From Magnaporthiopsis rhizophila (taxonomy: Eukaryota; Ascomycota; Sordariomycetes; Magnaporthales; Magnaporthaceae), in NCBI GenBank assembly GCA_003049465.1, contig PYSS01000019.1:62001-126000 (forward strand): a stretch of 64,000 bases of DNA, written 5' to 3'. A program made the translations under genes and the position numbers. Shown here one piece after another: positions 1 through 11,800 of the stretch. The notes under the pieces are model-generated. The model saw only the letters and a list, made by a program, of their open reading frames with translations. It did no database searches and had not been told where the DNA came from. The stretch's first letter is position 1. Each line of letters starts with the position of its first letter.

Positions 1-375
1 TCATATCTCATATCTCATAGAGAAAGCGCTGGCTAGATAGATAATATTCATTTCGAGACTTGTACCCCGGAAAATAGGACCCAACTATAAGAACAGTGAT
101 ACAGAACTGGCAGGCTCCGGCTTCGTTCAACAAAGTGGTGCCTAGTTGTATTGAGACGCCGACAGAGTACAGGAGAGTGAGGCAAAAAGGAAAAGGGCTG
201 GACAGCTGGTGGATAGGTGACCATGTATGTGGTGAAGGCGATAAGGTGTGGAGCGTTGTTGTTGTGGACACGCTAAACTGGGTGGAGTGTCTGGCTCGTT
301 CTTAGGCACGGTGCCTTGCCCCATATGAAGGGAGAAAAGGTATAGTGACAGGGTTGGAGCAAAACGAAGCCAGCC

Positions 376-792
376 TTAATAGCGCCATTCGTCGTGGAAA
401 CAGTGCTTTCGGATTTCGTCCTAAGACGGGGCGGTGTTAGCGAAGGTAAGAAAAAGAGGAAAGCAAGCATGAGGGAGGAGGAGTTGCGACAGAGGAGATG
501 GATGTTTGGACGTACATATGTTAGACGAGAGCTAGCGCGGATGTTGAATTTGTCGTGCTGCATCTGGACCAGGTGACGGATGTCAGTTTATCTCCGGCTT
601 CTCTGATTACGAGGGCACAAGCAAAGAGGTGCGAACCACGACGCGGTACTGGCCTCGGCCGAAGCGGTTGTCGAGGAGAGTAAGAAGCTTGCGCGGATCA
701 ACGGGCCGGGCAGGGATCTGCTGCGGCTGTGATGATGCTGCCCCAGGCGCCGAAGTGGCAGACTGCGAAGATGTGTGTTCACCGCCCGTCAT
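376..792 (-). CDS. Small hypothetical protein, three exons
   Basis: I do not recognise this protein. It is a minus-strand model of about 80 residues. Exon 1 starts at the ATG at 792 and encodes a Ser/Ala/Gln-rich start followed by KLLTLLDNRFGRGQYR. Exon 2 is 563-516 (MQHDKFNIRASSRLTY). Exon 3 is 420-376, ending DEIRKHCFHDEWRY and TAA. The second intron (421-515) has a good GTACGT donor and a CTTAG acceptor. The first intron ends at 564, but its donor is uncertain: GTCGTG at 642, GTGGTT at 639 and GTTCGC at 636 all keep frame. The upstream stretch is CT-rich like a fungal 5' leader. Coding support is the continuity of the peptide across two phase-0 junctions. Confidence 0.4.
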
Positions 793-1924
793 TTGGATTA
801 AGGACTCAATTGGTGGGTTGCGGCAGCTCTGGGATTTGAAGCAGGAACGGATAGAGGCTTGTGTAGGTGGAGGTAAGCGGGATGGACCGATGAATGTCTT
901 GAAATGGGCGGGCTAGATTTAGGTAGGTGGGATCGATTGAGAGGGATGAGATGAAGTGGAAATGCCCCGGGGAGACGACAGCTGGGCATGCTTGTGATTT
1001 ATCACTGTTCTCTTACCAAGAATGTGTGCCATAGGCCAGATTTAATAGCCTGACCCTTTACTGGCGGCGCGGGGGTCATGGCTCCGCCTGACTGTCTTGC
1101 TGCGTGGCACCGCAGAATCACTACCATTTCGGGCCACACTGCCACCCCATTCATGCAATGGTCATTCATGTTGGACGGGAGAGCCTGCCCTCATGAGCCT
1201 CTCGCTCTTTGTTTTCGCCCCTGGTGCACACCATCACTAGGACTCTTGACGAAGACAGTCGCCTTATTCGCGAAAAAAAAAAAAAAACTGGAAATTCGGT
1301 GGGGGAGCATCGGGCGGGGATCGTCCACTCATTCGAGCTGACGCCGGATGGCCCCCTCAGCTGCGCCGCAGGCCTCTATCCCTTAAGAAGTCTGGTGTCT
1401 GCCCGTGGCGTAATTACAAGCGCCTGATGAAGCCCGTTTTGGCGGCTATGGCCCTCAGCCCTCGGCTTTTCATTGTGGTGGCGAAGCGGGGACTCTGGTC
1501 AGGCTCTGGCAAAAGAGCCGCCTCTTGTTTACTTATTCTTCCTGCAGGGCTCTCGGGCGGTGGCGGGTAAGCAGGCAGTCGGTAGACGCTTGGTTCCCAC
1601 TACCACCATCCAATTCGATGTTTTCACGTCATGAACTGACTGACAACCCCATATATATTTGTATCGAAGCCGGCTGCGACCTGCACCGTCAATGCCGAGC
1701 AGTCCAGCGACATCCTCGCCCCAATCTTCCATGATCTGGCGATCCACCGACTGACCACCTGCGATACATACCTGGGTAAATACCTACCTATATTCTAGGT
1801 ATATATATGAAGGCAGACCCACGCCCGAAATTGTGCACATTTCTGAGGCTGTCGTCCGGACTCTCCGTCCCTGCGAATCTCCTTCACCCTCACTTCGTCT
1901 TCGCACCGCTTCGAGAACTGGAAA
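793..1924. other. Intergenic region between divergent genes
   Basis: This stretch separates the minus-strand small gene from the plus-strand kinase, so it probably holds both promoters. It contains a run of 15 A at 1273-1287. Short ORFs here have no protein-like composition. No RNA gene was seen. Confidence 0.5.
1800..1808 (+). promoter_or_regulatory. TATA box of the kinase gene
   Basis: TATATATAT lies about 120 bp upstream of the ATG at 1925 and supports transcription starting before the short first exon rather than at the later in-frame ATG. Confidence 0.5.
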
Positions 1925-4875
1925 ATGCAGCTCCCGCCGGAGGTGAGTCACATTAGAACTAGGTAGCACCCTCACTCACACCCGCCTTACCTGCAAATTT
2001 ATGCGCTGTTCGATACCTCTTGACCGTTATACCTCCCCATTTGTATTCCTCCTCCTGCGCGTTCGCCAGCGGCCCATGTCTCTGTTCTCGCCCAATCCTT
2101 GCTGCTTTTAAACAGGGAGCTCCTATTGTTGGAAAGTCAGGCAATATATGCGAGGCAATCCCACACTAAGCCAATCGTGTTTAGACAAGCGACACTCCTG
2201 ATGCCTCCAAGGATCTGCCCCAGCTTGTGCGAGAAGAGAGGAATGGCTCCCCTGTCGAACGCCTCCTCCCCTCTCTCATGTACACCAGCCACGATCACTT
2301 CAAAGAATTACCAGGCGGGCATGGATTTCGCCCCGCGAACGGAGTGCCGGCGTCCCAGACCGACGGGAGCGTCAGCGATGTGTGCCACAACCTGGGCGAT
2401 ACCTATCCCTATAGCGCCGCGGAAGACTCGCGGCCACATCATCCGGCATTGTCCACTCGGACCACGGCCGAGGCCCCATGGCAGCGTCTTCCACCACTGT
2501 CCCCTGATGACACCATAGAGGACGAAAGGCAATCCACTGACCATCTCCTTGCCGGGATATCCGCCGATCGTCCACCGTTCGAAGATCCAGCACGGCTCAC
2601 GAAGGTACTCGCCACAGAGCTGCGCAACGCGATGGTCGAGACTAGATGTACGGCGAAGGGAGATAGTGTGCTGGTGTATCTGCCCCGGGATACCTTGTTC
2701 AAACTGGTTACCGAGGCCTCAGTGGCAGCGGTGCTTCAAGATGAGGGCATGCCCCGAGACGTGTCCCAGACGTTGGCAAAGCAAATCTGCATACCATCCA
2801 TGGTCATGTTGGGTGGCGGGAAGAAAGGGCAGAACCAGCTGTCGACACGCCGGAAGCTCTTCGCCACCCTGGTCCTGATCTACAAAGCGAGTGCAATCGG
2901 TGGCTTCATCCATGAGGGGATATTCGACACCCATCTACCACTTCAAACACGCCGTGGCAACGGGACCTGGTTCCTGAGCCTCGCGTCACGCCCAGCAGAG
3001 CGCCTTGATTGCTGCAGAGGCTGGACTGCCGACGACGTTGAGATGTTCGATCTGCGTCAGTGGCGTTTCTTGTCGCCTTTTTTTGCCGACATGCAAGGGG
3101 TCAAGGATGCGAAGGCAAAGATCATGCACTACGTCTTGCATGATAGGATCGTGCCACCCTTGCATTTCCTCGACGAAGAAGAACTAGACCCAGACACGGA
3201 CATGGACACAGAGGCGGATGGCGGGTTCAGCACCGTCTTCAGGGTTCGGTTCAATCCTCACCATCACAACTTTGGGCCTGCAGACGAGGTAGGAATCGTC
3301 CACCACGCACTTCCTCTGACACCATTCCCCAACTAACAACATCGATCCCTACACCAGAGAGAAAACCTCGTCCTAGCTCTCAAGAAGCTGCACAGTCCAA
3401 ACAGGCCAGCTTTCCAGCGAGAGGTTGAGGCATTGAAGAGATTCAGTCACAGCGGTGACCCCCACCTCATCAAGCTCCTCTGGACCTACGAATGGAGGGA
3501 CAACTTCTATCTGGTGTTTCCTTGCGCTCGCGGCAACCTGTGGCATTTCACCAAATGGTATGCCAATGGCCCAGAGCTGACCCAAGAGCTACCGCGCCGC
3601 GTCTGGATGGAGTGGCTGGCCGGGCAGTGCTACGGCATCGCAGCGGCTCTTGCAAGGATACACGGTGCCGAGATACCCGATCCCGACGGGAAAGGAGCCT
3701 CTGGGACCTCCGCAAACCTCCACCCCAGGCAGCGACAGCCGCCTTCAGCCACGGCAGCCGGGAAGTACGGTCGGCATGGCGATCTCAAGCCCCAAAACAT
3801 CCTCTGGTTCCCGCCGGACAAGCAGACTGCGGACTGCGACAAGGGGATTGGGGTTCTTCAAGTCAGCGACTTCGGGCTCAGCGACTTCCACGGTCGGTAC
3901 TCGAAGTCGAACCTCCCCGCGAACCAGTTCCTGTGGTCTGGGACCTACCAAGCCCCTGAGTGTCTGACCTCCAATCTCCTTGGCCAGCCCTACGACCTCT
4001 GGACGCTCGGATGTGTCTACATCCAATTTGTCTCGTGGTTTTTACTCGGCCACGCAAGAACCGAGTACGAGTTTTCCGATAAGAGGATGGCAGATGACTG
4101 CAACCTCCGTATCCCAGAGGATACATTCTTCAAGGTTGAGGCCGATACACTCCCGGTTCGTGCCTCCGTCAAGCAGTCCGTGCTGGACTGGGTCGAACAG
4201 CTCACCAAGCACCGGGATTGCTCAGCATTTCTTGCCGAATTCCTCGCCTACATCCTCTCGGACATATTGCTCGCAGCACCAGAAAAGCGAGCCAAGTCCC
4301 CTGCTGTGGCTAAAAGGCTGCAGGAAATGCTGGAAAAATGCCAAAACGACTCGAGCTACTGCCTCGAACGGAACGAGTTACCCGCGCCGTCCCGTTCGCA
4401 CACTTTCGGGTCCGACATCATCTACTCGAACCACGATGGAGAGGAGGTCATGAAAAGCCTGGTGAGAAAAGGACGAAGCCTGACATTTCCACCACAGCCG
4501 CTGGTCGTCAGGCGAGAACCACTTTTTCGATCGTTGTCCGAGACGGAGGAGACTCGGGGGTCTCCCACCTCACGCCTTCCTCAAGTCCAGTCGTCGCCCT
4601 CCCTTCTGACACCCTTGTTACGCCCTGCCCCTGCCCGGGAATTAGGGGTCGCGGAGCTATCGACAAAAAACGCCAGCGCTCAACAAGAAGAGGCCCAGAA
4701 AGAGCCACACCGGCGGCGAGACTATGGAACTGTCTCCGGACCGAGCGGCGCCTATGCCGCATCCACGCCTCCTAGAAGTGACCTCCCGAGCCAGGAGCCC
4801 GGCGGAGCACAGGAGAAAGGGTGGGGGTATGGGTTGAAACAATTGTGCTTTGGCTCTTGCTGCCTCAGTACGTGA
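1925..4875 (+). CDS. Protein kinase domain protein
   Basis: Predicted Ser/Thr-type protein kinase of about 879 residues. The model has a six-codon first exon (1925-1942, MQLPPE), intron 1943-2184, exon 2185-3288, intron 3289-3357 and exon 3358-4875; all junctions are phase 0. A more conservative start is the in-frame ATG at 2278. The kinase domain begins near residue 350 with a glycine loop (GGFSTVF) and the lysine of LALKKL, which spans the second intron. The catalytic loop is HGDLKPQN (near 514) instead of the usual HRD, then SDFG (near 544) and YQAPE (near 572). The roughly 350-residue N-terminal part is of unknown function. The C-terminal tail is Ser/Pro-rich and ends in a Cys-rich CCLST. 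The substrate is unknown. Large fungal kinases of this kind are common accessory genes. Confidence 0.85.
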
Positions 4876-5823
4876 AAGGTGACACGAGATCAGCCAGATC
4901 CAGGGCGCAATCCCCAAATCCCAACCCAGATATTCCGAGCCTCCACCCCCAGATCCCAAGGGTGGCCTAGAAAATTTCTTAGTCTGTCCAAGTCGGGCGT
5001 ATGGTCTTTATTATCAAATTCGTGACATTGCGGTGAAAATGATTGGGAAGAAAGGATTTAATGGAGAGGTATTTTTTACTCAACTACATAGGACGCGTTC
5101 GACGGTAAAGGTGTTTTTTTTATACGGAAGGTAAAAACAGATAGAAACAGGTAGTCTTTTTTTATCCTGCTCAAAAACAGTATAATTTCCGTAAAATGGA
5201 ATCGGAACTGGTTAAACGCCTTTTTCAAGTGTCATGGCACCCGGGGGGCCACGTGACCGGGCCCCCACGGGCCTGCCAGGCCATATTAGATAGCAGGTCT
5301 CCCATGCCCGGCCTGGGGCCTGGGATCTCTTCCGAATATCATCACTTTGCTTACTCTTTACCTGACCCCCAAGTGCTTTCACATCAAGTATATATTTTCG
5401 GCGTCTACGTGCATCTTTTAATGAGGGCCCTTTCAGGAGCAAAGATATAAGATATATAAAACCACGTAGCGTCGAACACGCCCATAGGTGGCTCGACAAA
5501 CAGATACAATGTGTAAACACAGGATGAAATCTGACTGTGCTAACCTTCCATCCTCCAGCCATCCTTATAACATAACATCTCCCACCATCCCGACGACCAC
5601 CAGAGCCACGATGGTTGTTCCCAGTTTACTAGGTGTGGGAGGAATTCTCCTGAAAGTTGGAGACATAATGCTTGTGTTCCTTGATGTAGTCAAGCTCAGC
5701 CTGTCAATTATCAAGTTGAGAGAAAAGTCAGTATAGGCAAGCTTCCAGCAACCGCTCCGCATTTCAACGGATGGCATTCTGGGAAGGCATTCTGGGAAGG
5801 GCATGGCGCGTGGAATGACTTTA
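4876..5823. other. Intergenic, partly AT-rich
   Basis: Region 4980-5180 is AT-rich with T runs and looks like a degraded repeat. The rest has no convincing coding signal. Confidence 0.4.
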
Positions 5824-6132
5824 TCAAACGGCCTTTGGGGGAATGGTAGCAAAGTGAGAAACCGGGTCAGACCTTGGTGATCTTTCTCGGGGTCTGGACT
5901 TTGTAATAGCCATGCTGGATCTGCGGGAGTATTGGCAGACGGCCGGGTTAGCACCAAGTGGGTTAGAATCACTGAAGCCGTCCTGGGACATTGCTAGGTA
6001 ATTATTGGACGAGTGAGAGGCGTAACCAACCGTGGCCGTGAAGTTTTCGCCGAACGTCGACTGGAGCCATTCTGCCATAAAGTCCCTGTCTATGTACTCC
6101 GCGGAAATGCGCTCTGTAAAGAGTCCGGCCAT
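5824..6132 (-). CDS. Possible small hypothetical protein
   Basis: This ORF of 102 residues starts at the ATG at 6132 (MAGLFTERISAEYIDRDFMA). The first 36 residues look protein-like; the later part is basic, Ser/Pro-rich and less convincing, so it may be a first exon read into non-coding DNA. A TATA box lies about 160 bp upstream on the same strand. No family recognised. Confidence 0.3.
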   Translation of the reverse strand: MAGLFTERISAEYIDRDFMAEWLQSTFGENFTATVGYASHSSNNYLAMSQDGFSDSNPLGANPAVCQYSRRSSMAITKSRPRERSPRSDPVSHFATIPPKAV

Positions 6133-6291
6133 TGTCTTATTTTCTGAGAATGGGTAGCGCGATGGCTTGCGGATACCGCCAATTTGGGATGGATGTGTAA
6201 CAATCACGTGGGTTTTGATGGATGCCCTCGTTCGGGATGGAAGAGCACAAGCTTGCGGCCTGGTGGGCTTGGGGGCCGTCTCTCCGCCGCC

Positions 6292-6298
6292 TTTTATA
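6292..6298 (-). promoter_or_regulatory. TATA box upstream of small ORF
   Basis: TATAAAA on the minus strand, about 160 bp before the ATG at 6132. It is the main support for a real transcription unit here. Confidence 0.35.
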
Positions 6299-7249
6299 CA
6301 CTTCAAGCCACAGCCAGAGATGTGCAGCTACCTAAGGTGCCTATTGGGCAGGGCACGAAGCGGGACAATCGCTTTCGAGATGCCGTGTGACGGCAGAGCC
6401 GCACAAGGGCCATACCCATCTTCATGGAATGGGGCTGTAGAGAAGGGGGAAGATAGCTGCACAAAGTGGCTGCAAACCCGCATAATGCTACAGTAGGTTG
6501 CAGCCAAGGCAGAAATACAACCCAGCTTGGGTCGCCCGGCTACAGAGGCACTGAAAGTTGCGTAAGCCATGCGAGCTGCTTGTCCGAGCATGGCTTACAT
6601 TGTGTCGATTCCTGCGCATTTTATTAGCCGAATAATAGGATGGTGGTGGGCTGGTGGCTCCATCGGAATCCTGACCAATTCATCATATTCAACCAGCCTT
6701 ACTGCCTCTGGGAAGCATTACAAGGCACATTGACGCGGCCAGGCTACTTCCAATTATGTTCACACCACTGCAACGGGCAACCGGTTAAATGCGCAGTCCT
6801 GCAGCTAAGCCTGTTGGCGCCAGCCACGGTAACGATAACAGGTTCGGGTACAGCATCCTGCTATGCCCGTTGGGCATGCCTGCATATACACACGTCTTTG
6901 GCATGCACACCTGTCTACCTGTCTACCTGTACAATGAGTGGGTTTAATGCAGGCGAGGGCGGATGTGTAGAAACGGGGAGGATACTACTGGAGGGACTAC
7001 ATTCTTGTGGCTTCCACCTCGGGCAATGCTACTACGCTCGAACATGGCGTCACGCGGGCTGCGACCCGGAGGGCGCCCTGTCGGGGCGGGATGGGGAAAA
7101 GAAGACCAGCAAGACCAAATACAAGAACGGGGAAGCGAGGTGGTTCTGGCTTCAACGCCGACTTTTAATTACCAGTCACTTGGTCGCATGGATCATCAGG
7201 ATACAAGGCCGCATCGTCACTGACAGAGGCATTTCCAGCCCGCCACAAA
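6299..7249. other. Intergenic region
   Basis: This stretch lies between the minus-strand small ORF and the CorA-like gene. A long open frame (6640-7380) crosses it, but its composition is Cys/Trp-rich and irregular with no motif, so I treat it as chance. Confidence 0.5.
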
Positions 7250-9138
7250 ATGGACTGGCCAAACACGCACCTGCGCTTCCCCCAGCGGGACAAGAGCCTC
7301 TTTTACTACAAGCAGCGGCGGTCGTTTATCGTCAGGAAAACCCTCACAGATGGCGTGAGCACATCCTTCCCCAACCCTGATTGGTTGCCCTACCAGGTAA
7401 TGATGCTGATGACGAGGCGGTCCTGCCTTTTATCAGGTTGTTAAAAAATGGGAAGTTGCGACGGACGAGGACTGGGACGAAAGCCTCCACCAAGCTTTCC
7501 GTGATGATGGGCGTCAAACGCCAGGGATAACAGCCGTGTATGCCCGGTTGAACCCCTTCTTCCATTGCTTGACACAGCATCTCCCGTCGTGCGGGTGGAT
7601 ATTTCGGGAATCTGACAGATGAGCGCACACTTAGCTTGGCGGCACGGGTGCCGGACGATGCAGACTCAAAGGCCGAGGGCGGCAATCCGATGCTGCTTGA
7701 GCATCTTCCCTTCTCGAGAGCGATATTCGACGGGATCACCGACAACTTTTTCGTTCACCCATCCATTACCCAGGCCATCCAGAGGCTAGGGCCGAGCTTC
7801 TCGCGCACCCATCTCAAGCTCGGCGATCCGCTCGGGCCCGCGATTGGTAATTATATCCTCCCGTCTCCTCTCTATAACACCCCGGGCAGCCCGCCTCTCG
7901 TTCTTCCAGCAAGCTTTTGACTTGGCTAAGCGGTGACGCTGCCAGCGTACGTGTGTCGGGGATCAAACGCCTGGCCGGGCGACATTGCGCTCTCTGCCAC
8001 CCACTTCCCCAGCACCGGCTTGACCTACGCCGTCTTCTTTGGCTGTGAGTTCGACGAAAAGCCAGCCCGAGTCACGGCGCTGAAGTCTGGCGACAGGATC
8101 ACGGGGCTGCTGAGCAATTCAGAATCCACGGTGGCCCATCCCATGCTTCTCGTCGGCATTTTCGCCGAGATCGAGCTGAGGCGACACATGCCCATCGTCA
8201 AGAAAGCTGTAGCGGGCTTGCTCGGTACAGTAGACGATGTCATTGCTGGGGAGGGTGTCGGGCCGGGTCAGGAAGAAAGCCATGCCATCAAGCCGTGGGT
8301 GAACATGCAATTCATCAAGATCAAGCTCGAGGCCTGGCGGCGGGAGCTGGAGAAGATGGTGGCGCACGTAGAGGAGTTGTCCCAGACGCTCTATCAGGCC
8401 AGCGAGGTGGTTCCTCGCGAGGGAGACATCGATCCCTTGACTCTCCAACCTTATACTGCCGCCCAGATCACCGCTTTCAAGATAGAGGAGGAAAGAAGGG
8501 CCTCACTGAGAGCGACAGGCGAACGAATCAAGGAGCGGCTCCAGGATATCACAAACCAGTACCACGAGATGATCAGCATGTCCAGGATGACCATGGAAGG
8601 CCTCACTATGGCCACACAATTAGTGAGTTTAGGTAATGTCCGCACTGATATCATCGTTGGATAATGCGACGCTGCTAATCACACCGCCGATCCTCAAGGC
8701 AAACACTAGGACAAACACGGAAATCGCCAAAAAAACGAAGAAGGATGGAGAGCAGATGAAGTCTATCGCCATCCTCACCATGGTGTTCCTTCCGGCGACG
8801 TTTCTTGCCGTAAGTTTGGTGGTATCATTATTTTCTAACCCAGAAAGTGGCAAGAAAGGAGTGACTCCTGCCTGGGCTCGGCCGGCGAGTGATCAGTTCT
8901 TCCCCTGGACATGACACCAACGAGCTAACCATGGTCGTCGGAACAGACCTTCTTTTCCATGGGCTTCTTCAAGTGGGATGTGCCCGAGGGTGACGTGATC
9001 TCCAGAAATATTTGGGTGTACTTCCTCATCACTACGTGCCTGACTCTGGGGTTATACGTATGGTGGTCTAGAAAGCAGTCCCGGCGGGCCGCTAACAAGG
9101 GCGATGTTGAGAGTGGGCAGGGTTGTAAGACGTTGTAA
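7250..9138 (+). CDS. CorA-like divalent-metal transporter protein
   Basis: Membrane protein of about 498 residues resembling fungal CorA-like Mg2+ transporter-domain proteins. Six exons join in phase: 7250-7396, 7437-7537, 7578-7846, 7946-8622, 8699-8809 and 8947-9138. The first two introns (7397-7436 and 7538-7577) are each only 40 bp. The soluble N-terminal part is followed by a charged helical stretch (residues near 270-410) containing MTMEGLTMATQL and ANTRTN, the usual lead-in to the pore helix in this family. TM1 is about 419-441 (SIAILTMVFLPATFLATFF) and TM2 about 454-472 (IWVYFLITTCLTLGLYVWW). The canonical GMN loop of true CorA is not evident; SMGFF occupies that place, so transport activity is uncertain. 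The C-terminal tail is short and basic. Confidence 0.85.
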
Positions 9139-9289
9139 CTTTCTCCTATGAATTGGGTCTCGAAGTACGAGCAGCCAAGGGTTAGAATCTCATAGCCCGT
9201 TCCAGACGTATGCCTGCGCTAGGGATTCCAGTTTCCAGCGCCAAGATTGGGTTCAGACTCGTCAGCCTCGAATACTTGTAGGTGGCTCT

Positions 9290-10195
9290 AGCCTTGAAGC
9301 CCGGTTTGACGGGCCCAAGCCCGCCATTGTACCAAGATAAAGCAGTGGTCAAAACACTTTTCCTCGTCTCGTTGGTTTTTATCTATGGCGGCGGTCCAAC
9401 GGTCGTCGCCGTCGGCCACGAGTATGAAACCTGTGGTAGTTGCCCACCATGCCCTCTCGGACCGGCTGCGGGGTGGCGGTGGCGCCAGAGAGCGCCGACT
9501 GCGTCGTTTGCAGGGGACACACCGCCCATCGAGGACGCCGCGCCCCCGATCTGGGGTTCCAGGTCGTGAGCTGGTGGAGCGGACATTCCCAGGGCTGGTG
9601 AAGTAGAAGCGGTTGCAAGCTCTCGACCATTCCCGGCTGCCAGGGCGACGGCGCCCGAATCCCCGTTGCCAGGAGCCGCCGACGTCGTGGTCGCCGGGGC
9701 AGGCGTGGCGGCGGTGACGGCGGCGGTGGCAGTGGCGGTTGGCTGGGCGTTCGGCTGCGGCACGCCGCCCGAGACGGACTGGATGCGGTAGGACCAGTCC
9801 TGCTTCCAGCCGCTGCAGGACCTGAAAGATGATAGGTTCTATTTGATCAAGTTGGCTAGGTAGATTTTGAGCTCGATGGTCTCGTCCATTGCTCGCGGGC
9901 TCCACGCAGGAAATTTTGAGTTTGTGGGAACATAGATGTCAAGAAACTAGACGTACCAGCGCAGCCAGTCGTCCGACGAGACACCAGCAATTAGGAAAAC
10001 AATGGTACAGCTAATGCCGTCGTCCGAGTTCCACCACTTGCTGCAGTCGGCTGGCGCCCTGGGATCATCATGGTCGTAGACCGGTACCGAGCTGTTGAAG
10101 CGACGCGGCTCCAACTTGCTCCCGCGAGGGAGTGTAGTGGCCGCGCACTGACAGGCAAGGAAGCCGAGGGCCGCCAACACAGAGATGTGAGGCAT
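9290..10195 (-). pseudogene. Broken LysM-domain secreted protein gene
   Basis: Minus-strand remnant of a LysM protein. Exon 1 (10195-9957) has a signal peptide (MPHISVLAALGFLACQCAAT) and a LysM-like segment with DCSKWWNSDDGISC and DDWLRW. Intron 9822-9956 (GTACGT donor, TTTCAG acceptor) leads to SCSGWKQDWSYRIQSVSGG and an Ala/Thr-rich linker. A second LysM unit is then spread over other frames: TPQPVREGMVGNYHRFH near 9470-9424 in one, and VADGDD plus DKNQ just after in another. At least two frameshifts are therefore needed to read it through. The Cys normally expected after GMV-N is Tyr. Intact LysM proteins bind chitin and often act as secreted effectors; this copy is probably inactive, though exon 1 and the linker might still give a truncated product. 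Confidence 0.55.
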
Positions 10196-10211
10196 GTTTT
10201 TTTTTTTTTTG
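10196..10211. repeat. Homopolymer T run
   Basis: About 16 T directly upstream of the LysM-like start codon (as A on its coding strand). Confidence 0.7.
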
Positions 10212-10635
10212 GTATGGGACCCAGAGGGAGGCGGCCATCAACGAGTGACCGAGGGGATCTGTGGTGGTGATGAACAGATGCCTGCTAGATCCAGCCACGC
10301 AAGGCTGTCAATACTTCCCAAATGGGAAAGTCGCCCTGTGTATGGCCTTTTGGCAGGGGTAGCAGTCACCGGGCATCTCGCCAAATGGCTAGCCGAGGAG
10401 ACAGATTCCGGCGGACCTGTCTTACCCGCAAGGGCGGTGAAGATGGATGTCACACCTGAACAGGGACGCGCCGGCTGACACGTCCAGACTTCAGGCTCAA
10501 CAATAGTGAGAACAGGTGATTAGGTGACGTCGGGTACTTTTGGCTGTTGCTCGGATGGGCGCCCGGGTGAGCAGGTGCAGGTACTTGTCTATCTCTGTCT
10601 TGCAGCCGCATGCTACATACAGAATCCCGTGCCGG

Positions 10636-10676
<41 letters not shown>
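10636..10676. repeat. Poly(A) tract of 41 bases
   Basis: Uninterrupted run of 41 A, by far the longest homopolymer in the window, lying between two decayed coding stretches. It may be a simple-sequence expansion, a retroelement tail or an assembly artefact. Confidence 0.85.
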
Positions 10677-10678
<2 letters not shown>

Positions 10679-10699
10679 AGAAATAAAGAGCCAAAGAAA

Positions 10700-11800
10700 G
10701 CAGGCACGTCGGCCAACCCGCAGTGAGGTGCGCCGCTTGTTCCCGGGCATCTATCTTTGATCTCGTACCATGTGCCCTCCTTGCAGTTCATCTTTGCCGG
10801 CAGAATTCTGGAAATGTTTGCAGAGAGCTCGCTGGCGACTTCCCGGTAGCCGCACTTAGCCGGCGTGATGTCCTTATCCACCACCGGGCACTCCATGGGT
10901 CTGCCGGTACAGGAATGTCGCCGATCCGAGGACACGAAGCCCTTGATGCGAACGGCGATGGTCGAGTCTTTGGTTCTCCCCGGGCACGCTTTGATGACAG
11001 CTTCGACATCGGGGATCTAGTCGCCGTCTAGGCAGGCTCGCGTCGTGCTCGACTTTGGAAAAAGCTGCAACAATATCGATGCAAGGGACTACTCCAAGAG
11101 CACCCTAAAGACTACAACAAGGGTCGGAGGTGCCCCGGGGACTCTGAAGGACAGCACTCCTACATTCTCGCCGGCGTCCCGGACAAGACGGATAGATTCA
11201 CCTGGAGCATTCTCCGGCTTTGCCAGGGTAAACAATAATCCAAGCACCAGGTCAAGATCCTGGACGGCATCGACGACCTCCTGGAGGGTAGCAATAGCCC
11301 TTGGGCTGATATCGCCGTTACGGATCTTATCAAAGGGTACGTGGCCGCTAATCACAAGACACTGTAGCCAGCCACGCAAGAGGGATCCAGGTCGACAAAT
11401 TGGTACAAATAGGTTTCCCCCAATCGCACAGAGCGGTGGCAAGCTATGAGGCAGCCGGACACAAGAACGACATGCGACCGTCGCTCGGCGGCCAAGATCT
11501 CGAGCACTCCGTCAGGAGCGTACACAGCAACAGATTGGACGTCACTGGGCCCAGCGTTGTCCGCATCCCGGTGTGCCGCCCTGAGGAGGCACAAGCGAAC
11601 CTCGCTCAGGGGCGGAGCAAACGGGACTCCCCCAACCGGCCTTGCAACCCCTGATTAGCCAGGTCAGCGGCCTCCTTGTATCGGCTGGGAGTATGGTGCC
11701 AAGGGGCAGCGGCACTCGACTGGTGAGAATTAATGTATTGAAGTTGAGTGTTCATGTCCAGCTCACGAAAATTGTCACACCATTTAGATGCTTGCGCCAC
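10700..11800 (-). pseudogene. Decayed coding region of unknown secreted protein
   Basis: Three minus-strand stretches look like protein but sit in different frames or are cut by stops: 11800-11606 (with WCDNFRELDMNTQLQYINSH), about 11594-11089 (with LYQFVDLDPSCVAGYSVL and then DISPRAIATLQEVVDAVQ) and about 11040-10740 (with IPDVEAVIKACPGRTKD, CGYREVASELSA and MNCKEGTWYEIKDRC). An in-frame TAG at 11019-11017 precedes the last stretch, where a Trp codon would fit. The Cys-rich end suggests a secreted protein. A chitinase of the kind often found next to LysM genes is one possibility, but I see no GH18 catalytic motif and would not assign it. It may contain undetected introns. Confidence 0.35.

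Noticed and set aside
6640..7380. Long plus-strand open frame of 246 codons
   Set aside because: Composition is irregular (many Cys, Trp and His) with no motif, and its end overlaps the first exon of the CorA-like gene in another frame.
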